From positions 1 through 64,000 of the forward strand of contig JAVEDP010000003.1 of the NCBI GenBank assembly GCA_030841085.1: a stretch of 64,000 nucleotides of DNA, in the 5' to 3' direction. Both the position numbers and the translations under genes were made by a program. Below the pieces are notes generated by a model. It made no database searches. It was given only the letters and a program-made list of their open reading frames with translations, and had not been told where the DNA came from. This DNA comes from Pyrinomonadaceae bacterium. GTDB lineage: Bacteria; Acidobacteriota; Blastocatellia; Pyrinomonadales; Pyrinomonadaceae. Shown here one piece after another: positions 55,201 to 64,000 of this stretch; position 1 is the stretch's first letter, and the number at the start of each line of letters is the position of its first letter.

Positions 55201-56686
55201 GCCGCACGAAAACATACTGAAGAAGCCAAAACAGAAAGAGAAAGCCAGCCAGAAGCTGCATTGTTCGAAAGAAAGCGGCGTCGACGTTTTTTTCCACGTT
55301 CGAAAGAGCGAAGTCCATCGTCAACACGCCGGTGATGTTGCTCTTGCGTGTGGCGTCATAGCGTCCTTCAATCGCGTAACACGACCGCAGGAAGTTGCCT
55401 TCGCTGGTTGTATAGGTGGAGCTTCTATCGCCACCCTCCTGAAACAATTCGTCCAGACTGTTGCTATCGACGGGCACCTTTCCCGAATTCGTATCGCTGT
55501 CTATGTTTACGATCGCCCGGCGCGAACTGTCGGTCAGGATAACGCGATTGATATTGGCAATCTTCCCCGTCAATCGGAGCATTCCGGATTGGAGGGTCTG
55601 AGAGTTGAATAACGCCGGGTTTTCAGCCAGCATTTCTTTAATCGCCTGGCTAACGGCATACCCCGAATCCTTAATATTTCTGTGCGCCGTTTCGCGCATA
55701 GTTCGATATTGATAGAAACCGGCGATACACAAAACGATCCCCAGCCCGACAACTTGAAGGATTATCCACTTCGCTGCGAGCGAAGATCGCAGCTTCGGCA
55801 TTTTTAGTTTTGGAAAATTCAGTGGGAGCCAGGCACATCCGAAACACAAAATTCCCGCAAGTAAAAACATTGACGGCAGGTAACGATCAATCCATAGCAG
55901 TCGGGCACGTTCTCGACTGGCAAGTTTCACCTGACTGACGACATCATCACCGGCAGTGACTCCATCCCAACGGGAAACCGGCTCATGCTGAGCGCCAGTG
56001 GCAATGTCGTAAACATAATCACCAGAGTGGCAGCCTTCTTCGATTTTGATGGTCGCTCCGGTCAACGGCTCAACCCAAATCTTAAAGAAATATTGATCGT
56101 CGCCGCATTTGATTTCCTGTCCCGGTTTTACTCTTATTCCCTGATACTTCTCTGTTCCCGCGTAAGACTCGGTGTATTCGCCGCGCCCGCGATACGCGAA
56201 GAGATAAGTCTTGAGACCTTCGACGTCAACTTCCTTTTGAAAGGAGACGGGAACACCTTTGAGATAAGAAAACCGCAGCCGGTAAGTTTTCTTTTCAACA
56301 TTGTGCGGAAACACAAAATAATCGCCGCGGTACTCTGGCTTGAGATGTTCACCGTTTTGAGGATTAACCGCGGCAAAATATTCATACTCCCACGTTACCT
56401 GCCCGCTGGTGATGTCATTTATTGAGTAGTTGCTGTCAAGTTCCACCAAGCCGGGGTGCTCTGAGTGGGGTACAATTTTAATGGATTGACTGTAAGTGGT
56501 TGAGACATCTTTCTCTGGTATCTGTCCAGTCTTAGGATCGAGATAAGTTTGAAAGCCTATATAGTCCGTCTTCCAACTCCAGCCTGCGGGAATGCGCTGC
56601 GTCCAGCGCGGAACCAGCGCGAAATGCCAGACCGCCGTAAGTGTGAGCAAGATTAATCCAGCGGTAATAAAAATCTTATTTCTCAT
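52250..56686 (-). CDS. Hybrid histidine kinase with PorA-like (DUF3068) extracytoplasmic domain, HAMP, PAS, two receivers and HPt
   Basis: 1478 residues from the ATG at 56686 (GGAG upstream; a TTG 18 codons earlier is the alternative). After TM1 ([20 protein letters not shown]) the region to about residue 280 matches PorA/DUF3068: [55 protein letters not shown] and [14 protein letters not shown]. Further TM helices, a CHASE-like loop, HAMP, and two PAS domains ([29 protein letters not shown]) follow. HisKA has [15 protein letters not shown]; receivers carry [14 protein letters not shown] and [14 protein letters not shown]; the C-terminal HPt has [16 protein letters not shown], with the histidine kept. 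PorA is mainly known from Actinobacteria. Confidence 0.93.
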   Translation of the reverse strand: MRNKIFITAGLILLTLTAVWHFALVPRWTQRIPAGWSWKTDYIGFQTYLDPKTGQIPEKDVSTTYSQSIKIVPHSEHPGLVELDSNYSINDITSGQVTWEYEYFAAVNPQNGEHLKPEYRGDYFVFPHNVEKKTYRLRFSYLKGVPVSFQKEVDVEGLKTYLFAYRGRGEYTESYAGTEKYQGIRVKPGQEIKCGDDQYFFKIWVEPLTGATIKIEEGCHSGDYVYDIATGAQHEPVSRWDGVTAGDDVVSQVKLASRERARLLWIDRYLPSMFLLAGILCFGCAWLPLNFPKLKMPKLRSSLAAKWIILQVVGLGIVLCIAGFYQYRTMRETAHRNIKDSGYAVSQAIKEMLAENPALFNSQTLQSGMLRLTGKIANINRVILTDSSRRAIVNIDSDTNSGKVPVDSNSLDELFQEGGDRSSTYTTSEGNFLRSCYAIEGRYDATRKSNITGVLTMDFALSNVEKNVDAAFFRTMQLLAGFLFLFWLLQYVFVRRGFLRWLRLLTSAAERFGQGDFSARAHITSKDELGQLARVFNRMATEVEQSDGALKIEIGERKHIEAALREGEQKYRDLFENANDIIYTHDLQGNYTSVNKTAEKIVGYTSAEALTMNVAQIIAPKYLEEATRRLAEKSTQLSASVYELGIIAKDGHEVILEVNSRLMLEDGKPTGVQGMARDVTERIRVEEELRKSREQYELAVAGSNDGLWDWHMLTNEVYFSPRWKSMLGYEDDEFQNCFASWESVIHPDDRAHAFATIDDYVEGRTSQYSLVHRLRHRDGTYRWILARAALLRNADKVAYRMSGSHTDITESKAAETALQIARDAALESARLKSEFLANMSHEIRTPMNGVIGMAGLLLDTKLDADQRDFAETIRSSGDALLTIINDILDFSKIEAGKLQFDVLDFDLRNTVEGTVESLAERAREKKIEFASFVRSDVPTALRGDPGRLRQILTNLIGNALKFTERGEVIVAAEKEFESPNSVMIRFSVTDTGIGISEESQRKLFQAFTQADGSTTRKYGGTGLGLSISKQLVELMAGQIGVTSVPGKGSTFWFTASFDKQSRQTIKALPRVESLENLRVLIVDDNSTNRDILSHQINSWGMVHAEADSGARALQLLKTAAAEGLAYDLAILDLLMPGLDGFELAAAIRSDHEIPPLRLVLLTSAGERGDGARSRDHGIAAYLSKPVRQSQLFDCLVSVMNISAEEKIVKRTSSRVVTKHTLKERNGLSHKLILLAEDNIVNQKVATRQLQKLGYRADVVANGKEAVEALSRIPYDLVFMDCQMPEMDGYEASAEIRRLEGRGRHTPIVAMTANALQGDREICLAAGMDDYVTKPVKVEELLRVLNLFLVSAGGDKVSAGNSVSDVPPVDVARMHEAMGDEPEEFAELVEVYLSQMSDNFDKLETAVLAKDDRQVELIAHNCWGTSANCGMNAVVATLRELETAGREHRLDGAAQLFAETKLNFERVREFLKNHVLQPA

Positions 56687-56880
56687 TAATAGCTTCGTCT
56701 CCACTTGAGAGCAGACTTCATTCTCGCCTTGCCGGACCAAAGACTCTTCAGCACGCTTGCATCAAACATCGGTCCTAATAATACGAAGCCGGCCGCCATG
56801 ATTGCCGAATGGCCGGCGGCCAATGCATACAATTTGAAGAGGCGAAGATCTACGTAATCAAAGCGTAGTTTGCTTGTCAT
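56686..56880 (-). CDS. Small protein upstream of the hybrid kinase
   Basis: 64 residues. The stop and the kinase ATG share a base (TAATG), so translation is coupled. The sequence (LFKLYALAAGHSAIMAAGFV, LLGPMFDASVLKSLWSGKAR) has one hydrophobic segment and a basic tail, like a small membrane protein. No ribosome site was seen before the ATG at 56880. Its overlap with the kinase start supports a real gene, but it could be an upstream ORF. Confidence 0.45.
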   Translation of the reverse strand: MTSKLRFDYVDLRLFKLYALAAGHSAIMAAGFVLLGPMFDASVLKSLWSGKARMKSALKWRRSY

Positions 56881-57664
56881 GAAAACTTAGGGCGTGTGAA
56901 AACTTGCGGCGTGTACAGCCAACGAATGCGGACGAGTGCCCCACTCCGCGCAAAAAGCCCGAGCGTAGTGCCACACGTCGACTCGAATGTGGCACTCGAG
57001 TGGTCCATTCAGGCGTATCGGCAATGCCTGTTCCGCTGACGAGTCTTTGAAAGAAAACTTCGCGCCGCTCGTCATCGAGGCATGGTGTTGAGAAATTTGT
57101 TGGTCCGGCCGGGACCAAAATGTATCGAAGCGTTTCCTTACTGCCAACTACTATCGCGCCGCGTAGCAGCTGCCAAGATTTAGATTGCAAACTGCAAGGC
57201 GATAAAACTAGAATCGCGTCCGTCAGGTTCAATTTTCCTGAAGAGTTTGAAAGGGAGGCGGTCGCCCAGCTCCTGCCCATGCCGCATCGTCTTTCGAACT
57301 CTTAAAATAGCCCTCGCGGCCACCAAGACTGTGCTTGTCCATGTCTGCACTTGCGGCAGGAGTGGAAGGCGAGCTTATATGGGGCATTTCCTCAGCGCCC
57401 TTCGATCAATCCCATCAGCTCCACGGCTGACAGTTGTCGGTTCGTTCACGCCTGTGGGCCAGACAACCTCAGCTCTAAACCCCCTGTTCAATCTGTTCTT
57501 TCTTTTCCGTCATCTGCTTAATTCGCTACCACCCTTTCGTCCAGAGCTAGTGAGCGAAGAGTTCGTAAGGAGCCAGGCGTTTTATAACTCTGTCAGCCGA
57601 ATATTTTTGAGCCTCAGCCCCCTCGACCCGATGAACACGCACACAAGAATTGGAGATGACTACC
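56881..57664. other. Divergent intergenic region between the hybrid kinase and the MEDS kinase
   Basis: About 780 bases. A 140-codon minus-strand ORF (56858-57280) overlaps the small coupled gene and lacks any domain. No promoter, RNA or repeat was recognised. Confidence 0.45.
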
Positions 57665-59095
57665 ATGGCAAGTGAACTGCGGAAGACCGGGATCAAGGTC
57701 GTGGGCGATCTGCCCTGGGGTGCACACTTCTGCTATTTCTACGAGACGAAACAAGACCTGCTCGACATTTTGATTCCCTACTTCAAGACGGGACTGGAAA
57801 ACAAGGAGTTTTGCCTCTGGGTGATTTCGAATTCCGAGCTGTTGACGATGGAGGAAGCAATTAGCGAACTGCGAAATGTTGTCCCCGATCTTGACCGGTA
57901 TGTGGCCGAGAAAAGTATAGAAGTTGTCGGCCACGAAGACTGGTTTCTCAGCGGCAAGACTTTTGACCCATACAAAGTCGCCGATCGATTCAAGAAAAAA
58001 CTTAATGAAGCATTGGCCAGGGGCCATGCGGGAATGAGAGTGAACGGCAGTCCGGCCTGGCTACACGATGCGGGACCGAAAGAGCTCCACAAGTTCGAAG
58101 CGGAACTCGACAAATTATTCCCCCACGAACGCACAATCGCGTCGTGCACTTACCCGCTCGCGTCGATCGGAGCTGATGAGATTTTTGACGTGGTGCGCAC
58201 CCATCAATTTGCAATAGCAAGACGGCAGGGGCGCTGGGAGGTTTTTGAGACGCCTGAGTTAATACAAGCCAAGCAGGAGGTCAAAAGACTGAACGAAGAG
58301 TTGGAGCAGCGAGTCGTTGAACGAACCAGCGAACTTCGCGTGGCGAATAAGGAGCTAAGAAAAGAGATCGCCGAGCGCAAGCAGGCGGAAGCGGACTTAA
58401 ACATAAGAAGCCAGCAATTGCGCGCCCTCTCCGCGCGACTGCAATCGGCGAGAGAAGAAGAAGGCACACGCATTGCTCGTGAGATTCACGATGAACTCGG
58501 CTCAATGCTTACCGGGCTAAAATGGGATCTCGAGGAAATCAACAAAATGCTTTCCACGCCATCAGGCCAGTCGCAACCAGAGGCGGTGCGGGAAAAGTTG
58601 TCGGCTCTGTCGGAGCTGACCGATATGTCCGTTAGCACTCTGCGCAGGATTGCTTCCGAATTGCGGCCCAGCGTGCTGGACGATCTCGGTTTGGCCGCGG
58701 CCATTGAATGGCAGGCACAACAGTTTCAAGCGCGCACAGGAATTGTTTGCGTTTGCGAGCACTGTCAGGAAAACGTGGTATTGAGCGCAGAACAATCAAC
58801 GGCAGTCTTTCGAATTTTCCAGGAAGCTTTGACCAACGTCCTGCGTCACGCGCGAGCGACCCGAGTTGATATCAAAATAACGAAAGACGAGGGATTTTTC
58901 GTTTTGTCGGTCAACGATAACGGAAAAGGAATTACGCAGAGTGAGAAATCAGGACAGCAGTCATTGGGTCTGCTGGGGATGCGAGAGCGCGCCCATCTCA
59001 TCGGTGGAGAAGTTACGATTACAAGCGCCGAAGGCCAGGGCACCGTCGTTAACCTGCGCGTGCCGATTCCCGGCCGCGAGATAGTTCCAGAATGA
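57665..59095 (+). CDS. MEDS-domain histidine kinase (NarL-type core)
   Basis: 476 residues from the ATG at 57665 (GGAG nine bases upstream). Residues about 10-170 form a MEDS domain (PF14417-like: HFCYFYETKQDLLDILIPYF, KTGLENKEFCLWVISNSE, SEFELLHKFEAELDKLF-like end). A coiled coil (about 205-260) leads to HisKA_3 with H275 in TRIAREIHDELGSML and the ATPase (FQEALTNVLRHARATRVDIK; DNGKGITQSEKSGQ; SLGLLGMRERAHLIGG). No membrane segment, so it is cytoplasmic. MEDS domains are thought to sense small hydrophobic compounds. Adjacent to a closely related paralogue. Confidence 0.92.
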   Translation: MASELRKTGIKVVGDLPWGAHFCYFYETKQDLLDILIPYFKTGLENKEFCLWVISNSELLTMEEAISELRNVVPDLDRYVAEKSIEVVGHEDWFLSGKTFDPYKVADRFKKKLNEALARGHAGMRVNGSPAWLHDAGPKELHKFEAELDKLFPHERTIASCTYPLASIGADEIFDVVRTHQFAIARRQGRWEVFETPELIQAKQEVKRLNEELEQRVVERTSELRVANKELRKEIAERKQAEADLNIRSQQLRALSARLQSAREEEGTRIAREIHDELGSMLTGLKWDLEEINKMLSTPSGQSQPEAVREKLSALSELTDMSVSTLRRIASELRPSVLDDLGLAAAIEWQAQQFQARTGIVCVCEHCQENVVLSAEQSTAVFRIFQEALTNVLRHARATRVDIKITKDEGFFVLSVNDNGKGITQSEKSGQQSLGLLGMRERAHLIGGEVTITSAEGQGTVVNLRVPIPGREIVPE

Positions 59096-59167
59096 CACGA
59101 TGATCCGTATGAAGATTTTTTGCACCGCTTCCAATATGCGTTGGGGCAAACCGAGGAATCTCTGAAG

Positions 59168-62100
59168 GTGAATGCCATAGCAAGGGAGTTACGAGAGACC
59201 GGCATCAATGTCATCGGCAAGGTGCCATGGGGTACGCACGTCTGCCATTTCTACGACACAAAACAGGATTTGCTGGAAACTCTCATTCCATATTTCAAGA
59301 CCGGGTTAGAAAACAATGAATACTGCCTGTGGGTGGTTTCAGACGCGGAGCTAATTACAGTGGTCGAGGCCAAAGAAGCACTCGCACAAGTTGTTCCCGA
59401 TCTTGATCGGCACCTTGAGGCTGAAAACATTGAAATCCTCGACGGGCGTGAGTGGTACTTCGAAAAGAACGTGCTCAATTTAGCGAGAGTAAGGAGCGCG
59501 TGGGACACAAAACTCAAACAAGCATTGGCGCGAGGATACGACGGAATGCGAGCTGCGGCGGATACGTTCTGGCTGGCTGAGAAAGATTGGAAAGATTTTT
59601 GCCACTACGAAAGGCAGGTTGACGATTGGGTTTCCGCTGAACGCATGAACGTTTTGTGCACCTATCCGTTAGCGAAGAGCGGAGCTGGCGAGCTCTTCGA
59701 CGTTCTACAGGCCCACCAGTTTACGACAGCACTACGGCACGGTGAATGGCAAGTCATTCAAACTCCGGAGCTGATACAAGCCAAGGCCGAGATAAAAAGA
59801 CTCCATGGACAGCTGAACGGAGTCACAGAACGAACGGCCGAGCGGCCTGCGATTTGGAGATACGGGGTTGCTGTCGTGTCCGTTATCGCGGCGGTAATCA
59901 TCCTGCGGGAGATGGAGCTTACTCTGCTGTCTCCTTCTCACGTGTCGCTGTTTCTTTGCGCCATCATGCTTACTGCCTGGTTTGGTGGAATGAGACCGGG
60001 CTTACTCTCGATTGCGCTTTCAGTCCTGGCTTTCGATTATTTCTTCGTGCCTCCGATCAATTCATTGACTGTGGGGATCAATGAGATACCGCGCCTCCTG
60101 GGGTTTGCGTTGTCAGCCGTTTTCGTCGGCTGCTTGAGCGCTACGCAGCGGAGCAAAACAGAGTCATTGAGGCGCGCGCGCGCTGTTCTGGTTGAAACAG
60201 TCCAGCAACTCAAGCGAACCAACGTCGCGTTGCAGACAGAGAACGCGGAGCGCAACCACGCCGAGGCTTTGCTCCACGCTAAGGAACAGGAATTCCGGAC
60301 CATCGTCGAAAACGCGCCCGATCAGATCATCAGATATGACAAAAAATTCCGGCGCGCCTACGTCAATCCCGCCGTAGCCAAGGCCTACGGTCTGCCCAGA
60401 GAAGCTTTGATTGGCAAATCTATTGGCTCAGTGATCGAAGATGTTGGGCTGAATGTTACAGAGGAAGAAGTAACTCGGCTGCGCCAACGAATCGCGACCG
60501 TGTTCGACTCCGGTCAATCCTACGAGTATGAACTGGCCTGGCCACTACCTACGGGCCGGAGATACTTCAGCGTTCGTTTGTTTCCAGAACTTGACCTCAA
60601 TGGCTCGGTAGTGAACGTTCTCGGAATTTCTCGAGACATCACAGAACACAAGCAAGCCAAGGAGGCAGTCGAGGAACGCTTGCGTTTCGAAACCTTGGTG
60701 ACCGAACTGTCAGCCAGGTTTGCTGGCCTGTCACCCAATGAGGTTCAGCATAAGATCGATACGGGGCTGCAAAGTCTCGTGGAGTTTCTCGGTGTGGATC
60801 GGGCTTCCTTCCTCCAGTTCGGTGACGATTGGACGACGCTTTACCGGAGTCACTCATACACAGTTCCCGGAATCGAGCCCTTACCCCCGCCGCCAATCGG
60901 ATTGAAAGATCCGTTTCCCTGGATCACGGACCAGTTGCGTCGAGGAGTTACAGTTAATTGGTCGCGTATCCCTGATGATGTGCCTGCGGAGGCTGTGAAT
61001 GAAAAGGAGTACGCGGCCAGGCTCGGAGTTAAGTCCGGACTGAGCATCCCCGTACTCATGGGCGGCTCGGTCATTTGTGCAATTTCGTTCACGTCAATAC
61101 TGACGTACCACGAATGGCCGGATGCGATGGTAGCGCGCTTGCGCCTGGTCGGCGAAATATTCGCCGCTGCCGTCGAACGCAAACGGGTGGAAGGCGCCTT
61201 GCGCGAAGCCGAACAGAAATACCGTGAAATTTTCGCAAATGCAGGCGAAGGAATTTTTCAATCAACTCCGGATGGCAGATACATTGAAGCTAACCCGACT
61301 TTGGCCCGCATGTATGGATTTTCTTCTCCGGAAGAGTTGATTAACAGCCGCCAGGATATTTCGCTTCAAGTTTACGTCGATCCAACCCGCCGTGACGAGT
61401 TCAAGCGTCAACTCGAGGAACAGGGTGCAGTGCGCGCGTTTGAGCACGAGGTCTTTCGTAAAGATGGCACTACGCTTTGGATCTCAGTCAACGCACGCGC
61501 AGTGCAAGATGAACACGGCGCGATCGCATACTACGAAGGAACTGCATGGGACATCACTGAACGAAAAGCAGCCGAGGAGAAACTCCAGGCAACCAGCGAT
61601 CAGTTGCGCGCGCTGTCGGCCAAACTCAGTTCTGCAAGAGAGGAAGAAAGCATTCGCATCGCTCGTGAGATTCACGATGAACTTGGCTCGATGCTAACCA
61701 CTTTGAAATGGGATTTGGAGGAAATTCAAAAGACCTTGTCCAGCCCAGTCCATCAGCCGCAACTAGCAGGTGTCCGAAAAAAGTTGTCTGCTCTCACGAA
61801 GCTGACTGATATGTCCGTCAGTACTCTGCGCAGGATCGCCTCGGAATTGCGCCCAAGCGTGCTCGACGATCTCGGCTTGGCGCCGGCAATCGAGTGGCAG
61901 GCGCAGCAATTTCAGACGCGCACAGGAATCATGTGCGACTGCGATTGCGACGCTGACCTGGAAAACATCCAGTTGAGTCCAGAGCAATCAACGGCGGTCT
62001 TCCGCATCTTTCAGGAGGCGTTGACCAACGTTCTCCGGCACGCGCGAGCGACCCGGGTAGATATCAAGTTGAAGGCAGACGACGGATTTTTCGTCCTGTC

Positions 62101-62296
62101 AGTTAAAGATAATGGTCGAGGAATTAGCGACAGTGAGAAATCAGAACAGCAGTCATTGGGTCTGCTGGGAATGCGAGAACGCGCCCATCTTATTGGCGGC
62201 GAAGTCAGTATTACACGCGCCGAGGGCCGGGGCACCGTCGTTACGCTGCGCGTGCCGGTTGCCAGCCGCGAGATAGTTCGCAAAATGACCAGGTAG
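59168..62296 (+). CDS. MEDS-domain histidine kinase with DUF4118, PAS and GAF
   Basis: 1042 residues from a GTG at 59168 (GAGG upstream); a TTG at 59120 is the alternative. An N-terminal MEDS domain (HVCHFYDTKQDLLETLIPYF) is followed by DUF4118-type membrane helices (about 235-325; LLSPSHVSLFLCAIMLTAWF, FDYFFVPPINSLTVGINEIP), PAS (EFRTIVENAPDQIIRYDKKF), GAF (about 525-670; LGVKSGLSIPVLMGGSVICA) and a second PAS (YREIFANAGEGIFQSTPDGR). HisKA_3 has H836 in SIRIAREIHDELGSML, with an ATPase like its neighbour's. The MEDS and kinase cores are near-copies of the 57665 protein, so the pair arose by duplication plus insertion of the middle domains. Confidence 0.92.
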   Translation: MNAIARELRETGINVIGKVPWGTHVCHFYDTKQDLLETLIPYFKTGLENNEYCLWVVSDAELITVVEAKEALAQVVPDLDRHLEAENIEILDGREWYFEKNVLNLARVRSAWDTKLKQALARGYDGMRAAADTFWLAEKDWKDFCHYERQVDDWVSAERMNVLCTYPLAKSGAGELFDVLQAHQFTTALRHGEWQVIQTPELIQAKAEIKRLHGQLNGVTERTAERPAIWRYGVAVVSVIAAVIILREMELTLLSPSHVSLFLCAIMLTAWFGGMRPGLLSIALSVLAFDYFFVPPINSLTVGINEIPRLLGFALSAVFVGCLSATQRSKTESLRRARAVLVETVQQLKRTNVALQTENAERNHAEALLHAKEQEFRTIVENAPDQIIRYDKKFRRAYVNPAVAKAYGLPREALIGKSIGSVIEDVGLNVTEEEVTRLRQRIATVFDSGQSYEYELAWPLPTGRRYFSVRLFPELDLNGSVVNVLGISRDITEHKQAKEAVEERLRFETLVTELSARFAGLSPNEVQHKIDTGLQSLVEFLGVDRASFLQFGDDWTTLYRSHSYTVPGIEPLPPPPIGLKDPFPWITDQLRRGVTVNWSRIPDDVPAEAVNEKEYAARLGVKSGLSIPVLMGGSVICAISFTSILTYHEWPDAMVARLRLVGEIFAAAVERKRVEGALREAEQKYREIFANAGEGIFQSTPDGRYIEANPTLARMYGFSSPEELINSRQDISLQVYVDPTRRDEFKRQLEEQGAVRAFEHEVFRKDGTTLWISVNARAVQDEHGAIAYYEGTAWDITERKAAEEKLQATSDQLRALSAKLSSAREEESIRIAREIHDELGSMLTTLKWDLEEIQKTLSSPVHQPQLAGVRKKLSALTKLTDMSVSTLRRIASELRPSVLDDLGLAPAIEWQAQQFQTRTGIMCDCDCDADLENIQLSPEQSTAVFRIFQEALTNVLRHARATRVDIKLKADDGFFVLSVKDNGRGISDSEKSEQQSLGLLGMRERAHLIGGEVSITRAEGRGTVVTLRVPVASREIVRKMTR

Positions 62297-62690
62297 CGAA
62301 TGTAGGGGAAAGCCTGACAAGTTTATGGGGGAATGGTCTTACACAATTATCAGGTTTAGCCCCATATGGTTCAAGGATACCGTTTAATATCCTTAAAAAC
62401 CGATCTGCGCTTGCCATGAGTATCAATCTGAACAGCTTGGCCGTCTCGGGGAATCCCTGATTGTTTGACTAGGAACTTGCTGCAATTATGCGCCGGTAAA
62501 TGTCACTGCCGACAGGTGGGAGGCCACGTCAAACCCAATAGCGCGACTCCTGAATAACAGTCGATCTTGTCTAATTCGCGAACTTCGAAAGCGCGGCAGT
62601 ATTGCATTCGAATCAATGCTTTCGCGATCAACTAACAATTCCTATCAAAGTCCGCCGCGATCGCCCAAAGAGCCGTAAACCAGGAACCGA
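62297..62690. other. Intergenic region before the subtilisin gene
   Basis: About 390 bases with no open reading frame of note on the plus strand. Short G-rich tracts (GTAGGGGAAAG; TATGGGGGAATGG) are visible. No clear promoter or terminator was identified. Confidence 0.4.
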
Positions 62691-64000
62691 ATGAAACAGG
62701 TGAACAAAGCCCGAACAGTAGTATGGTTGCTGTACGTTTCACTCGCGCTGTTTTTCTTCACCGGCATTTTGATCACCAGACGGACCAACGCTCAGTCTGT
62801 CGGAAACTTGAATAAGGCAAACAAGGTTTCAGCAGATCTAGTTGCACAAGTCGCAGGCTCACAAACACAAGATGCTCTGAAAGTAATTCTGCAGCTTAAA
62901 GCACCGATGAGCGGCGCATTGAAAGTGCTGCTTAATCAGACAGGCGTCCATACCAAAGCCAACTTCAAGAACCTTAACGCCCAGAGTCTGGAAATACCTG
63001 CGGGCATTTTGCAATCTGTAGCCGCCTTTGACGAAGTATTTTTCATCTCGTCCGACAGGCAAACAGCTTCCCTCGGTCATCTTTCAGAAACGACGGGAGC
63101 CGATGCGGTGCGCACCACAAACGGAATTACTGTCGACGGCTTGGACGGCTCCGGCATAGGCATCGCCTTTCTCGATTCGGGAATTTACAGCGCCCATACT
63201 AACTTTCTCGATAAGAGCAGTAAGACACGAGTCGTAGTCAGCCAGGACTTTACTGGTGAGAACCGCACGACTGACTTCTACGGTCACGGCACACACGTGG
63301 CGTCGATGGCGGCGGGCAATGGCCGCGTTTCAAACCGCGCCTACCTCGGTATTGCGCCGAACGCGAACATCATCAACCTGCGAGTATTGAATTCCCGAGG
63401 CACTGGTACGGTGTCGGCGGTCCTGAGTGCCCTTGATTGGGTCATGTCCAATCGAGCGACTTACAACATCCGCGTCGTCAATATTAGTCTTGGCACCGCG
63501 GCAATCGACTCTTACAAAAATGACCCGATATGCCTCGCCGCGCGTCGCCTGGTTAACGTCGGGATCGTCGTAGTGGCTGCGGCGGGAAACAACGGCAAAG
63601 ACAGCGCGGGCCTGAAAGTTTATGGACAGATTCATTGCCCGGGAAATGAACCGTCAGTAATCACAGTCGGCGCCGCGAACACGTTCGGCACGGAAGCGCG
63701 CAACGACGATGGCGTTACCAGCTACAGTTCGCGTGGTCCAACGCGCAGTTCATGGACCGACAGCACTGGATCCAAACATTACGATCATTTGATCAAGCCG
63801 GATATCGTGGCGCCCGGCAACAAGCTAATCGGAGCCGAGGCGATAAATAATCTTTTGGTAACTCAGAACCTGCAACTGGATGCCGGCGTTACTTCCTCAG
63901 TTCCGCGCAAGCAGATGATTCTCAGCGGTAGCTCAATGTCAGCTTCGGTTGTGAGCGGCGGCGCGGCGTTGTTGCTTCAGGCAAATCCAACTTTGACGCC
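62691..64000 (+). CDS. Subtilisin-like serine protease (S8), partial
   Basis: 436 residues visible, running off the right edge. The start ATG has CAGGA upstream and a signal peptide (VVWLLYVSLALFFFTGILIT). The prodomain-like N-terminus (about 35-125) precedes the S8 domain: D162 in IGIAFLDSGIYSAH, H199 in DFYGHGTHVASMAAG and S415 in LSGSSMSASVVSGGAALLL, where the usual GTSMA is GSSMS. VNISLGTAAIDSY and VVAAAGNNGKDSAG are the other conserved stretches. It is probably secreted; the C-terminus is not in the window. Confidence 0.93.
   Translation, partial: MKQVNKARTVVWLLYVSLALFFFTGILITRRTNAQSVGNLNKANKVSADLVAQVAGSQTQDALKVILQLKAPMSGALKVLLNQTGVHTKANFKNLNAQSLEIPAGILQSVAAFDEVFFISSDRQTASLGHLSETTGADAVRTTNGITVDGLDGSGIGIAFLDSGIYSAHTNFLDKSSKTRVVVSQDFTGENRTTDFYGHGTHVASMAAGNGRVSNRAYLGIAPNANIINLRVLNSRGTGTVSAVLSALDWVMSNRATYNIRVVNISLGTAAIDSYKNDPICLAARRLVNVGIVVVAAAGNNGKDSAGLKVYGQIHCPGNEPSVITVGAANTFGTEARNDDGVTSYSSRGPTRSSWTDSTGSKHYDHLIKPDIVAPGNKLIGAEAINNLLVTQNLQLDAGVTSSVPRKQMILSGSSMSASVVSGGAALLLQANPTLT

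Noticed and set aside
56858-57280. 140-codon minus-strand ORF in the divergent region
   Set aside because: No domain, no ribosome site, and it overlaps the better-supported small coupled ORF.

Overview
The window looks like the chromosome of a moderately GC-rich Acidobacteriota bacterium, most likely class Blastocatellia. This is inferred from gene content and style, not from a marker phylogeny. Pointers are an Oar-type TonB-dependent receptor with an N-terminal carboxypeptidase-regulatory-like domain, many large multidomain histidine kinases, secreted lineage-restricted proteins, and short intergenic palindromes with TTTAG-type centres. No phage, insertion sequence or CRISPR array was recognised.

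Region by region: 1-23 kb is mostly core. It holds a partial ComM-type AAA+ ATPase, a lytic transglycosylase with LysM repeats, polyphosphate kinase, a compact nrdR-hsp20-lon operon, a flippase-like membrane protein, an ECF sigma factor with a double zinc-finger anti-sigma protein and a B-box membrane protein, an M23 peptidase, a cold-shock protein with a long leader, SelA, a membrane histidine kinase, a SET-domain protein, RNase PH and glutamate racemase. At 23.06-23.45 kb is tmRNA (ssrA), with its own promoter and, just upstream, a decayed Phd/ParE toxin-antitoxin locus. 24-31 kb has a class A penicillin-binding protein, a BrnT-type toxin pair, an esterase, tRNA-Asn with a near-consensus promoter, a HEPN-like orphan and a VapBC-type pair.

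31-38 kb is a regulatory and accessory stretch: a LytS/LytTR-type two-component pair, a Fis-type DNA-binding protein, a secreted HExxH protein and several orphans. Two copies of a 21-bp-period GTCACA direct repeat and a 5 x 21-bp tandem repeat lie in its promoter regions. 38.4-41.8 kb is the Oar-like receptor, followed by a secreted protein with RHS-like and incomplete M23-like segments.

43.7-48.2 kb is a phosphorelay cluster (REC-PAS, REC-histidine kinase, REC-HD-GYP, and opposite-strand receiver and HPt proteins). 48.3-51.8 kb is a four-gene minor pilin operon (fimT/gspH-, pilV-, pilW- and pilX-like) for a type IV pilus. 52.0-56.9 kb is dominated by a giant hybrid kinase whose extracytoplasmic domain resembles the PorA/DUF3068 family; tiny ORFs abut it on both sides. 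57.7-62.3 kb holds two paralogous MEDS-domain histidine kinases, and the window ends inside a subtilisin-like protease.

The most unusual candidate systems are the PorA-domain hybrid kinase with its coupled micro-ORFs, the paired 21-bp-period boxes near the LytTR regulator, the 21-bp tandem repeat upstream of a membrane GAF-like protein, and the fossil toxin-antitoxin locus beside ssrA.
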